In this document: positions 24,501 to 36,259 of the stretch, in pieces | Position numbering within the stretch: position 1 is the first letter of the stretch | Layout: every line of letters starts with the position of its first letter | From: Anseranas semipalmata | Lineage: Eukaryota > Chordata > Aves > Anseriformes > Anseranatidae | Length of the DNA stretch: 64,000 nt | Assembly (NCBI GenBank): GCA_013399115.1 | Contig: VXAA01002162.1 | Coordinates: 129,870-193,869, forward strand | Reading direction: 5' to 3' | Translations under genes and position numbers: made by a program | The notes under the pieces: model-generated | The model's input: only the letters and a program-made list of their open reading frames with translations | Told to the model about the DNA's origin: nothing | Databases searched by the model: none

Positions 24501-27500
24501 AAGTCAGCAAATACCACTGCTTGATGCTGCACATCAAAGACATTGCGTTGGCTTCTACCATTACTTCAGTTTACAAGTCTGGGACAGAGAAAAGCGTTAT
24601 GAACCTAACAACACAGTACTAGGCTTTTAGAATCCTAGACAGGAAGGAAGAAGTTCTACACTGATCAGCTGACAAATCTTTCTCTATGCCATTAACGTAA
24701 TGATAATTTTACAGTAGTTCCAAAGCATTTATCATAAGGCCAGATCATCTCTGTAGTCCCTGATCTTAATAATATCTGAAAGGGATTCTATGATAGAATT
24801 TAAAGGACCTGAAAATATCCTAGGTCTTCTACCAATAAAGGAAAAAACATGATGGCTTACAAGCAGATGTTCACTTTTAAAGCTTAACAAGTTGAAATTT
24901 TTACCTTCAAAGGCAGATCTTTATTGAAATTTATACACATTTAACTGTCTTCCTGCAGGATCTGCTCTATATATTTCCACAGGAGGTGTGGTCCCATTCT
25001 CAACACTTAGAATAAATAAAATATGCTACATATTGCCTTGTTACTTATGTAAAATACAAACCTAATCTTCTAAAAATTGATAAATAAAAATCACGAATAA
25101 GATAAAAAGTAGCATGAAATTAACGTTCAGAAAAGGTATATACAGACAAATTAAATGCCAGACACTAGAAAATAACATTTTCTACTCAGCATCTGCAAAG
25201 CACAAAGGAATGATTAAAAAAAAAAAAAAAAAGTCTAAATTGAATAGCAGGTAGAGAATGACTTCTAACAGTTCCATGACAGGACAATGCAAATAATTAA
25301 AGTGTGGTTCTGTTGAAATGTTATGCTAGGGTTCTGCTTTTGTGTTTTAGTTTCCATAAAAAATTCTTGTCTAATGCTTTGCTCTACAGAGCATCCAGAG
25401 CTTTGAATGCCTCTATGGCTCTTCCTATTAGTAGTAAAGATCCTGCAAACCCTAAGGCTTTGGTATAAACCCCAAGTGGTTTTGCACAGTGATAAATGTC
25501 AGAAATTCAGTAGAAAACCGACAGAAAAAAAAGAGCAAACTCTAGATTTCTCAGGTGTATTAAATTTGCCAGAACATAATCCCGATACTGTCATATTAGT
25601 GAAATATTTCATCATATTTCTAAAGAGCACATTATATAAAATCAATAACAGATGATGTGTATTGTTCAAGAGAACATTAACAACAACAACAACAAAAAGC
25701 AAAGTAACGCTCTGCAAGCCCTATGTTTCAACATGGAATAAGCACCGCTTCTATTATATCTCTTGGCTAATATTATTTTTTAGTGAGAATGAGTCCATTG
25801 TAGCCTTCATTAATGCTTAATAAAATAAGATATCCGTTTATATTGTAAACAGAATTTAGACAGGAGGGAGGTAAAAAATTAATAAGAGATAATACTTATT
25901 TACTTACATGTCTCTTAATAGTATTCATACAAATGTATGGTAAACATAACTTGGAGGAAAATCAATTTTGTGTTAATCTCTAGTTGAAGGCATCTGAGAT
26001 CTGTGGAATGGCTGATAAAACTCAGTAATTTAGGCATGTGGTTCTCGTCCAGCAGCAAAGCAGCTTGTATTTACCATGGGGCAGCATAAGTGACAAAGTC
26101 CTGTGTGTTATGCTTGCAAGCTTCTCCCAAACGCTGGTTCCATCAAAACCCCAACAGCAGCAGTACAAATGGCTGCAACACTCCACGAACATGCACACCT
26201 GAAACTTGAAAGCACTCCAGGCCGACTGGACAACCAGAAGTGCTCCGACTATCTGCCCGCTGTGCAGCTGCTGACTGGAGCCCAGCAGCCACCAAGCCGG
26301 TCAGCCGCCCGCGCCCCGGCCACGTGGGCCTTACCAGATGCCACAGCAGGGACAGGAAAGGAGGCCTGCTCTCCGAAATGTCAACCAAATCAGCTTGCTG
26401 TTACACTGCTAAGCAGGAGTGTTAAACATACGCTTCCATTTCACTGGAAATTCTACCGTGTCCGCATTTTCTCCCCATCAGCCATCTGGAATTTTACAAA
26501 ATGGAAATTTAATTTCCCGATCAGATTTAATTCAGTCACTTCAGGCCAATTTTGCTTGCGTCAAACATGAAGTCTAGAAGATCACCGAAACTAAAAGACC
26601 AAATCCCATCAGTGAGGCAAATATACTTGAAAATCAATACGTTGGGATGCTGTGGAGAGATTGCTAAGGCTTGACCAGCCCTTTGAGTAATACTCTTTGT
26701 GGTTCAGCCATGCAGGAGTCCTTCATACTGCCAAAAGAGACTTGGAGCATGTTGTGAGTGGCTCTGGAGGAGAGGCTGAAGGTCACACAAGCCTGCACAG
26801 GTCTCCTTAATCCTGACAGCCAAGGGAGAGGCTCCTGTAGAAGAGGGCTTCTGCTAAGAGTCAAAACCTGGCCGCACAACCGATGTTTGGCTGGGGCTTT
26901 AGCCTTCCAGCCAGAGGACTCTCCTGAGGAGTGAGGACTGCTGGGTAGAGGTGGGCTCCATCTGACAGCTGTCAACACATTACAGTTTGTGCGGCTGTGG
27001 GACCAAGAATGGATTTGCCTGAAAGCTAACGTGGAAAAATTAAAGCTTATCCACTCCAGCTCCCTGACTGAGCAGATGGCTTGCATAGTGCCAGAACAGG
27101 GGAGAATCCAAGGGTGGATTAGTGGGGGCACAGCTGCGCCATCTCCATCACCAGCAACCTTTACTTACACCGGATGAAGTCTTATCTCCTGGTTTCCTGC
27201 AGCTTTGCTTCCTGCGGTTGGCGGTCACACAAACCGGGGAGAAGAACGTGAACATCAGCTGAAGTTCTTACTTCAAAGATAGAGGGAGCTCTTACGAAGA
27301 CTTGTGTCAGTGTGCATTCTGTATTGCATGCAATAACTGATCCCAGCTGCAACTTTTCCTTCAGCCAAGGTACTCGCCTCCATCCAGATGCCAGACTTCA
27401 TGGCAATTATTAGGAAAGAGGACATAGATGCAGACCTCCTACATGCATGGATATGTGAAAACAGAAACCTAATTTTCACACAGAATAAGACCAAACTTTT

Positions 27501-27668
27501 TCTGAGAAAAGTCATTCTGAATAGGAATTGTTAATTAATGAGAAATGCTATCAAAACTTCACTTCTTGTCCATAAAATAACGGGGAAGAGGCTTTTTGGA
27601 GAGTCCTCCAAAAGAAACGAGTTTTTCCATAGTGTTTTGTTCACTTCGTGTCCTCAGGTGAAGACAAA
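21508..27668. other. Intergenic sequence without recognisable genes
   Basis: About 6.2 kb. It contains short poly-T (22208-22231, 24052-24071) and poly-A (25216-25233) tracts and an AT-only stretch at 23296-23322. 26100-27180 is somewhat more GC-rich and holds open frames of up to 155 codons on both strands with no recognised domain. A transcribed non-coding RNA there cannot be excluded but is not shown by the sequence. Confidence 0.5.
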
Positions 27669-28985
27669 TCACAGAATCACAGAATATCCCGAGTTGGAAG
27701 GGACCCATAAGGATCATCGAGTCCAACTCCTGGCATTGCACAGGTCTACCCAAAATTTTAGACCATGTGACTAAGTGCACAGTCCAAACGCCTCTTAAAT
27801 TCAGACAGGCTTGGTGCAGTGACTACTTCACTGGGGAGCCTGTTCCAGTGTGCAACCACCCTCTCAGTGAAGAACCTCTTCCTAATGTCCAACCTAAACC
27901 TCCCCTGCCTCAGCTTGACACCATTGCCGCGGGTTCTATCACTGGTGATTAAGGAGAATAGGTCGGCGCCTGGCCCTCCACTCCCCCTCGCAAGGAAGTT
28001 GTAGACTGCGATGAGGTCTCCCCTCAGCCTCCTCTTCTCCAGGCTGAACAGGCCAAGTGACCTCAGCCGCTCCTCACACGTCTTCCCCTCTAGGCCCTTC
28101 CCCATCTTCGTCGCCCTCCTCTGGACACTCTCCAGCAGTTTTACATCCTTTTTGTACTGTGGTGCCCAGAACTGCACACAGTACTCAAGGTGAGGCCGCA
28201 CCAGCGCAGAGTAGAGCGGGACAATCACTTCCCTCGACCGGCTAGCAATGCCGTGCTTGATGCACCCCAGGATACGGTTGGCCCTCCTGGCTGCCAGGGC
28301 ACACTGCTGGCTCATATTCAACTTGCTGTCAACCACAACCCCCAGATCCCTCTCTGCGGGGCTGCTCTCCAGCGTCTCATTGCCCAGTCTGTACGTATAG
28401 CCAGGGTTGCCCCGTCCCAGGTGCAGGACGCGGCACTTGCTCTTATTAAACTTCATGCGGTTGGTGATTGCCCAGCTCTCCAATCTGTCCAGATCTCTCT
28501 GCAAGGCCTTTCCACCCTCAGCCGAGTCTACAACTCCTCCCAGTTTGGTGGCATCGGCAAATTTGCTCAAAACTCCTTCTAGTCCAACATCCAAGTCATT
28601 TATAAAAACATTGAAGAGGACTGGCACTAAAATGGAGCCTTGAGGGACCCCACTAGTGACCATCCGCCAGCCTGATGTGGCCCCATTTACCACAACCCTT
28701 TGGGCCCTGCCCGTCAGCCAACTGCTCACCCATCGTATGATGTTTTTGTCTAGCTGTATGCTGGACATTTTGTCCAGCAGGATCCTATGGGAAACTGTAT
28801 CAAAAGCTTTGCTGAAGTCCAAAAAGATCACATCAGCTGGTTTCCCTTGATCGACTAGATGGGTGATCTTATCATAAAAGGAAATCAAATTTGTTAGGCA
28901 GGACCTACCCCTCGTGAACCCATGTTGGCTGGGACCAATGACTGCATGACAAAGTGCCTGGATATCCAAGATAGCAAACACTTTA
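27669..28985 (-). mobile_element. 5'-truncated CR1 LINE with open RT frame
   Basis: Read on the minus strand, this is the 3' part of a CR1 element: RT C-terminal half, a short 3' UTR, and the terminal attctgtgattctgtgat at 27669-27686. Divergence looks low, since the frame is open for more than 400 codons. 5' truncation at about 28985 is the usual outcome of incomplete target-primed reverse transcription. It abuts an older plus-strand LINE remnant and lies about 1.9 kb upstream of the RAB2A CpG island, antisense to the gene. Confidence 0.95.
27758..28981 (-). pseudogene. CR1 ORF2 reverse transcriptase C-terminal half, catalytic Asp changed
   Basis: An open frame of 407 codons; the ATG at its start is only the first Met after the truncation point, so no real start is implied. 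Readable motifs, in order: [15 protein letters not shown] (about residues 18-32), motif [10 protein letters not shown] with catalytic Asp55, the PQGS block at 113-116 followed by ILVP where VLGP is usual, and motif C at 141-144. In motif C, the expected FADD is FADA: the Asp codon is at 28555-28553 and the next codon (28552-28550) reads GCC (Ala). The distal part has [32 protein letters not shown] and [10 protein letters not shown]. The endonuclease and ORF1 are missing. It encodes part of a retrotransposon polymerase that should be inactive. Confidence 0.93.
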
Positions 28986-28999
28986 GATTTGCTCAGAAA

Positions 29000-30110
29000 T
29001 GACTTACTGGCTGAGGAAAGCTGAGTTACACAGTATGATTGGCTTCATTAAAAAGAATAAAGGTTTAATGAATAAAGTTCAACAAGTTGTACAAAGCGGT
29101 AAACAGACAAGGTGGATTTCTCAAAAATCAACACTGATCAAACCAATGCTATTTCCTTCTCTGCCAATCTACATGGCATGAAAGAAAAAGTCAGTGCAAT
29201 GTATCTTCACTTCAGGAAGGCTTTTGACACTCTTCTCCATCATATTCTTGAAAACAAATTAAGAAAAATGCAAAAAAAAAAAAAAAAAAAAGAAATCAAT
29301 ATGATGTACACATATGGCTAAAAAAGACAATTGTAAAGGGTTTTTAAACTAAGAGAAAGTTTCACATGTGGCTCTCCAGCATTCTATCCAGTCCAGGCAA
29401 GACCTATTCAATATTTTCATGAACAGTCTGGGTAACAAAATGGCTGGGACAAAATAAAAAAATCAATTATATTTGACAAACTGAGTAGCCTTGATGAAAA
29501 GTACTGAAATTTAGCAAATGGAAAAACAGTACTTAATAAGGAGATACCAGATGTATAGTTATATTTGGGTAGTAACTGGCTAGAATAGGGATCTAGGCTG
29601 AAAAAATAAATGTAGATGCTTCTGCAATAAAAACAAACCAAACCACAGTTAGAGAGGAGGAAGGCTGGGGATACTCATATGACTTTGTTTTGAGGTGACG
29701 AGGCTGGTGTTACGGACACATGAGAATTGCTATTTGAGACTCCGTACTTTACCAGTAATGTTGAGAAACAGGGAGAATTACAGAGCAGAAAAAAAAAAAT
29801 GAGAAAAATGACTGACAAAGGAACATGGAACATATGAAATTTTCATGTGGAAAAGGTAGATATAACTTTTATCGTATGTAAAGGAGTTCCTTTCCCTTCA
29901 TAGCAATCATTTCTTTTGCCTATCCCCAGGGAAGAAGACAATAAAAAATAAAATTAAAAAAATGTTGGTTTTGGGGGAAATCTTTGTTAGAAAAGTCATG
30001 AAATGTGGCAACAGGATTTGGTATACTGCGCAATCAGCTTTATTGAAGGTTTTTAAGAGTAAGTTAGATGCACACCTCTCAGAAGCGGCGTTAAGTCAAT
30101 GTTGTCTGAC
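29000..30110 (+). mobile_element. Old, decayed CR1-like LINE remnant
   Basis: Short plus-strand islands look like CR1 RT motifs in the right order but in broken frames. They are QGGFLKNQH (compare QHGF...) near 29108-29135, LHFRKAFDTLLHHILENKL at about 29202-29261 (compare [14 protein letters not shown]), FNIFMNSLGN at about 29410-29440 (compare FNIFINDL), and LLKVFKSKLDAHLSEA at about 30041-30090 (compare LRVFK.RLD). Stops and indels separate them, and a 20-base poly-A at 29273-29291 interrupts the RT. It is far more diverged than the neighbouring minus-strand CR1, so it must be much older. The family could also be L2-like; the limits are approximate. Confidence 0.6.
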
Positions 30111-30820
30111 TTCCTGACCCGACGCACCACAAACGAAAATCTTTACAAAGGTAAAAGCTACCAGGCTGGTACAGCCGGAAAGGTAGACCTGTGAGTGCAT
30201 AGGAAGAAAATGTCAGTGGCTCTTCAACAGTTCCACCAATTCACAGCAAACAACCCCAAGGATCATCGGCCTTAGCATCTGAACGTGTCACGCCCACATA
30301 CAATGGTCCTTCCCTTGGCACCTGACGTAGCCTGGTCGTGAAGCCAGCCCACGACTCGAGGGCCAGAGGTCTGGCCACACGGGATACTCCGGGAAGCAGC
30401 GTTGACTCAGGAAGACCTTGAAGTTCCTTCCAAGTCATCAGTCCCTCGTGAACTCCCAACCTCAAACAGCGGCTGTGAACTTGGGACATATTGCTGGCTC
30501 ATTGCTTCCAGTTCGATGAGGAAAGACAGAAAACGAAAGGAAAAAAATGTTTTCCAAGCCAGAACTCAAACTTGATAAGTGAGGAAAACAAACCGGTGTG
30601 GGGTTGCTTGTTAGTGTTTCTGCTTAGAGGTTTCTCTAGCTGAGAGCTGGCTTGGTAGCCTCATACCAAGCTTTTTGTCCTGGAACCTGTCCTACTCTGG
30701 AACCGTAAGTACTTGGAACAGCAGCGATGGGTTTCTGCCCACACCCTCCACCGCAGCCCGTCAGCATCCCCTGCCCCTGGCTCAAGCCGAGAGCTCGACA
30801 GTGCCCAACCAAAGCCCCAG
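30111..30820. other. Region upstream of the RAB2A CpG island
   Basis: Rising GC content toward the island. No exon recognised. A donor-like ccgtaagta occurs at about 30703-30711, without a convincing upstream exon. Confidence 0.45.
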
Positions 30821-30824
30821 CTGC

Positions 30825-31725
30825 CGCCATCCCGTCTCTTCCGGAGGGTCCTCCCCGCAGGAGGGGACGCCCTCCCCCCGCCCGCAGAGCCGGGCACCCC
30901 TTGAGGCGGGCGAGAGCCGGGCCGGGCCGGGCCGTGCAAGCGCCTCAGCGAGGGGGCGGAGCTCCGCAGCCCGCCCCGCCCNNNNNNNNNNNNNNNNNNN
31001 NNNNNNNNNNNNNNNNNNNNNNNNNNNNNNNNNNNNNNNNNNNNNNNNNNNNNNNNNNNNNNNNNNNNNNNNNNNNNNNNNNNNNNNNNNNNNNNNNNNN
31101 NNNNNNNNNNNNNNNNNNNNNNNNNNNNNNNNNNNNNNNNNNNNNNNNNNNNNNNNNNNNNNNNNNNNNNNNNNNNNNNNNNNNNNNNNNNNNNNNNNNN
31201 NNNNNNNNNNNNNNNNNNNNNNNNNNNNNNNNNNNNNNNNNNNNNNNNNNNNNNNNNNNNNNNNNNNNNNNNNNNNNNNNNNNNNNNNNNNNNNNNNNNN
31301 NNNNNNNNNNNNNNNNNNNNNNNNNNNNNNNNNNNNNNNNNNNNNNNNNNNNNNNNNNNNNNNNNNNNNNNNNNNNNNNNNNNNNNNNNNNNNNNNNNNN
31401 NNNNNNNNNNNNNNNNNNNNNNNNNNNNNNNNNNNNNNNNNNNNNNNNNNNNNNNNNNNNNNNNNNNNNNNNNNNNNNNNNNNNNNNNNNNNNAGCTCGG
31501 CGGGGGCGGGGAGGCGCCGTCACTGCGAACCTCGGGGCTGGGTAGCGCCCCGTATTCGCGTCCCCGCAGCGGCGAGGCCTCGGAGGCGCCCCGCGTCCCC
31601 GCGGGGTGCGGCAGCGCCCGGTGCTGCGCGGCGCCTTCAGCGCAGGCCGCGGCCGTGCCCTTCCCGGCCCCGGCTGGAGGTGCTGGGGCAAACCGAAAGG
31701 GGCACACCATCGTGGCAAAGGGAAA
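30825..31725 (+). promoter_or_regulatory. RAB2A: CpG island, probable RAB2A promoter and 5' exon region
   Basis: Both sides of the 512-base gap are very GC-rich with dense CpG. The left side has ggcgggcgag, a ggccgggccgggcc run at 30918-30933, a GC box gggggcgg at about 30952-30959 and ccgccccgccc just before the gap. The right side begins with agctcggcgggggcgggg (31494-31511), another GC box, and stays CpG-rich to about 31700. No TATA box is seen, as expected for a housekeeping Rab promoter. It is placed about 9.9 kb upstream of exon 2 on the same strand. The transcription start is not visible, and assignment to RAB2A is by position and composition. Confidence 0.8.
30982..31493. other. RAB2A: Assembly gap (512 N), likely hiding RAB2A exon 1
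   Basis: All bases are N. The flanking CpG island and the absence of an exon encoding the first 15-16 residues anywhere between 30 and 41 kb make this the best place for RAB2A exon 1 (5' UTR, start codon, first part of the GDTGVGKS P-loop). The gap size may be an estimate. Open frames running through it are artefacts of translating N. Confidence 0.7.
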
Positions 31726-34700
31726 TGAAAAGCTTCGGCTCTTCTCGCTTACAGGAACCTCTTTTATTTTATTTTTTATTTTTTTGGACCGCTGCTTTCC
31801 CTGATGCCGTACATCAGCACCTCACCCGCTTGCTTGCCCCTTTTTAAAAACTTGCGGCATTCTGTTTGTCACTCACTGCTGCGTAACAAATAATGATGCT
31901 TACGAATGCCGTGGGCATAACTATATGCTGATAGAAATTGCTGTTTGAAGCCCCTTTGCCAATGTGTTCTATGCTTTCTTACCATAGTGTGGTTGCAGGT
32001 AGCATGCTTTCAGTCAAACTGTTGTCAGGACCAGGTAACTAACATAGTTACCTATTGTGCCTGTGTATTCTGCATCTTTCTCGTTGTTTTCCTCATACCT
32101 CAATAAATGCCTTCTTTAGCAAGTTTGATGACACAGCTGTCATCTTACATGCTATTCTAGGGATACTTCCATAATTGTACTTCATACCTCTGAACCAAAT
32201 CATGCTGGAGTGTAATTATACACTATAGTTGCATTACACATGAGGTTATTAAGTATACTGGATGCAGCTATTATATTTTTCATGTTTTTCAAACCCACGT
32301 TTAAACTCTACAAGCTTTTTCAGGCTACTACAGTAGAAGCTGTAGAACAAATGACTGTTAAAAGGTATATCACAGTTTTAATGACCATGTTGGAAACATT
32401 AGGCTTTAGATGATAAGTGAAAATCCTGTTTTTTCTTGAGTATTTAGGTGAGTGACAGTTCATTAAACCAGAGGACAGGAGATTATACCTGAGCGTTTTC
32501 AGGGGAAGTAAGAAGTTTGTCTGCCCAGGATGGTGCAAAATGGTAGTGCAGAATTCAGAGCGATGGTGCTTTGGAACAGGCGGCCAATTCTGGTGCATCT
32601 CTAAAAGCTAAGATTGTTAAAGCAGTAGAGAGGGCAGCAAGCAGTTGCTTTGGTACATTGATTGTGTATTGATTAAATTTTTTTACAGTGAAATATCCTC
32701 AGTGTAATGGTCTGTGCTGCACTTCAGCATTTCGGTTGCTTGAAATGTGAAATGCAGGATGGATGTGTGTCACTCCTGAGCCAAATATGGGAATAGTAAG
32801 GTAGAGAAGGGAAACGTGGAGAGGAAAACAGCTCACAAATTTGTTATTTTGTTTTATTTATTTATTTATTATTAGTTCCTGTGGCTTTAGAATTGCTACA
32901 AGAAGCTAATTTAAAACCAGTGCCATCATCGTTCTTGAAGTGAACTAAGTATGCCAACGGTGGAAGGGTGATTTTGCCTTCATTTAGATTTCCTATGAGC
33001 CTTTCAAGTATTCTAACATAGCTAGTACTGAAGAGCTAATGTACGTTGTACGCCATTGGTTGTTGCCAAAAAGCCTATGGTGGTTTAGGTGTTACTGCTG
33101 TTCCTCACCCAAAGACAGTTGAACTTGCAGCTGTGATGGTGGAAATTAAGCATGGATGGGGGCTGTCCTGATCTGTTCCAGTGGTGTTTTGCCACGGCAT
33201 TGCAACCAGTGAAGATATGCCAGTGGCCTTGCATGCCATGTAATTTTCATAGCGATCAAGAAATTTCTCTCTGGGACTTGATTTAGAGTCTTTGGAAGTG
33301 GATCAACTGCTTGGTGACTCAGCAATTAGTTGTAAACAAACTGTAGGAGAAAAGTAAGACAGCAGCAACCAAGGACAGATGTTAACATTTAGCTCATCTT
33401 CTTTTTCAGCACTACAAAGCAAAGTGGGTTATGCAAGCCAAAACAAAACAATGGAAAAACCTGCAGTTACACAAGACACCTGTATGTGTCTTCTCCGAAT
33501 TGTGATTCCAAATGCTTTTACCTGCTTAAACACAGGAATTCAGTATGATCTCAGTCTCTTAAAATGACAGCCACAGAAACTGACTGTGCAACGCTGCCTC
33601 TTCCTTGAGAGATCTTGTCCCCTTGCTTGCATCGTTGGTCATTGACATTCAGTGGCTTTTTTCTTTTGCTGGTACTTCAGGCACTATAGTTTTATGAACA
33701 TGGCATTATTTCTATTGTGGTTGTTACATTTTTTATATATATTCATATACATATATAAAATTTTTATATATTTTTTTCTGTAGTTGAAGTTTTTTTTTTT
33801 GTTATGGAAGAGACCTGAAATACTGTGACTGTTTCTGTTTTTCAGGTCCTCAGACAACATGGTTATAAAGCTGCATGTTTTTTACATTGTATCAGTGGGA
33901 CAGCAGCCATGGAATTTCATAGTGTTGGTATCTTTAAGAAAAAAATACAAGTATTATGGAATACTGACTGCTGTTAATCAGAAAAAGTCTTTTGATCTGG
34001 GTATTTCCAAAACATTATAGGAGTTTGCAAATGCATTCAGGAGCATATATGGGGCATTCTGCTTAGGGGTTTACTCCCCAGACCTTTGCCTTGGTGGTTG
34101 ATAGCATCTTTTTCAGTTTGATTGCTGGTAGGAGTTGTGTGGGGAAGAGCTGATGAACACACCGTCTGCTTTTGGTCACCAACTGAAGTTGAGGTGGACT
34201 TTGATCCGAGCCAGTGCGAACACTCGTAGCACACAAGTATTGCCCGTTTTTGCAGTTAGTGACTGAAGGGCCTTCTGTTTTTCTTAAAAGTTTTTCTATA
34301 TGGTGGTGAAATCTCCTTTACAGGTTAAATGTCTTCTGTTACTAGTAGTGTATTACCATATGGGAATAAGCTGATCCATAAGACCTCTGTAAATACTAGG
34401 GCTGGATTTTTTTTTCCCCAGAGTATTTAATATACATTAAATAGGATTTTCCGTTATTAGAGTATGTTTAGTTCTTTCCACCAGAGACTGTTACAAAACT
34501 AGTATGTCTGAAAGACCAGTTTTGCAATTGTTAGACTTCCTGCCATCAATATAACTTGTCAGTTGTATTCCATCTAAATGTCTGTGTATGATCAGTGTTA
34601 CTGCATCTTCCATGAACAGGTCTGTCTTCCTCTTTTCTTGGATGTGTTAGTTCAGCAATCCTCAGAGTTTCTTGTGTAATGAACTTTTACTTGCCTTCCA

Positions 34701-36231
34701 ATTTCAGCAAATAGTTTCTGCCTGTAAACCAAGGTTATCTCGAAGTTGTTCTTTCTAGGGGAAGATGAGAGAAAGTGTGGTTGCTTGATGATCTCACTTT
34801 CCTTACTTGACAGCTTACTTTACTCTAGAAAGTCAACTGTTAAACTTGCCTGGGATATTCTCAAATGCTGAAATGAAGCAATTGAATTGGCTTTATTTTC
34901 TGTTCTCCTTGTGAAATGTTTCCAGTGTCACTGCACTTTGTTCTGGGACGGCTGTTACTGGCTGGCAACGTGCATGGCAAGAGCCTCTTGCCCAACTAAA
35001 CAGGTTTTCATCCCTCTAGAGCTGGAGTTAACAATTCATGGTAGTTTGAGAACTTTTTTCCTGCTGAAAATCAGGATACTGGACCTGTGCTACTTACATC
35101 TTGCTTTGAGATGCTTTTGATGATACTTTGATCCCTAAAAGTACAGATACTAGGTGTTGTATAAATACATCTTAGTTTCCTAGAAGTTAACTAGAAATAA
35201 CAAACTATAAGTGTACTTATACAAATGGTCTCATGAGACTGTTACTGTGTGCCCTCATAGTAATTCTAACATTCAATTAAAAAAAAAACAAAAAGCAAAA
35301 AACACACCTTGAATAAGACCTTTTTACTGTGAATGACTGGCAATTTTCTAAGTCTGTTGTGATCATCCAGAACACAAATAGATTTTCTACAGCCTTGTGT
35401 AGTTTAATTTTGTTTGGAAAGAATTTTGATTTATTTTTAAAACCTGTAGAGTTAGCAGTTGGGTAGTGTTATACGAAATGGAAGGTGATAAAGCTGAAAG
35501 CTCCTTTCAGTTTGCAAATCTGTATTAATTTTTATGTAGAAATGGGAAGTTGCATTGTTGCCTTCAGACGCATTGTTGTAAAGAGTTTACTGCAATGTTT
35601 GTTTTTTTAAATATTGAAGCTGAATCATCTTCAAAAGAGTTAAAAAGCCATTTTTACAACATTGCTGTTCCCAAACATAAGTAGCCAGCATGAAACATTT
35701 TGAAGGTTATTTTACTTCTTCTTGTCCCTGCTTAAATTGGTATGGGAAGTCCCTTTGCTTTGTAAATAGCAGTTTGGAACTTTGTAGTCTTTCCTTCCTA
35801 TTGATCTTAATAATTTTTTGTTGTTTGATGACAGAATTCTGTCTGATGGACAACTGGTTGATAAGAGGTTGAGAAAAATCTTTGCTTTAAGTTAATGTCT
35901 CATTGTTCTTAGGCCTGTGGAAGGATAATTGCAACTCAACTTTCCTGAGTTGCGTAAAGATGCTGTGTTTGGAAAGGAAGGAGAGAAGGAATGAGCTGCA
36001 GCCTGTGGTAAGACAAGGGCCCATGAAACATCTGGAAGCTATCTAGAATAGTGCAGACTACCATGAAGAACTAGAAGTAGCTCGTAAGCCAGATTAGAGA
36101 TCTGTATCTTGTGAGAGTTTTACTATTTAATTATCTGGTTTAAATCTGATTTAGTTTTAAAGTCTGTTACTTAAGACTTGTCTATTGTCTGAGACAGTCT
36201 TTAGCTTATTTAAAGATTTCATTTTGTTTGT

Positions 36232-36259
36232 GTTTTTTTTTTTTTTAACAGAGGTAAGA
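36232..36259 (+). promoter_or_regulatory. RAB2A: Candidate recursive splice site in intron 1
   Basis: A run of 15 T is followed by aacag at 36247-36251, then ag and gtaaga (36254-36259). A strong 3' splice site therefore sits two bases, or zero if the second AG is used, before a good 5' splice site. This arrangement is the hallmark of recursive splicing or of a skipped micro/cryptic exon. It could also be chance in a T-rich intron, so functional use is unproven. Confidence 0.35.

Noticed and set aside
26103..27177. Several open frames of up to 155 codons in a GC-richer stretch, considered as a gene or retrocopy
   Set aside because: No domain, no poly-A tail or target duplication, and frames on both strands are equally open.
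1..30800. CA8, the expected upstream neighbour in other vertebrates
   Set aside because: No exon with carbonic-anhydrase-like sequence could be recognised on either strand.
30661..31847. Long open frames (257-390 codons) across the CpG island on both strands
   Set aside because: They exist only because the 512 Ns are translated as X; the real sequence on both sides gives short low-complexity GC-rich peptides.
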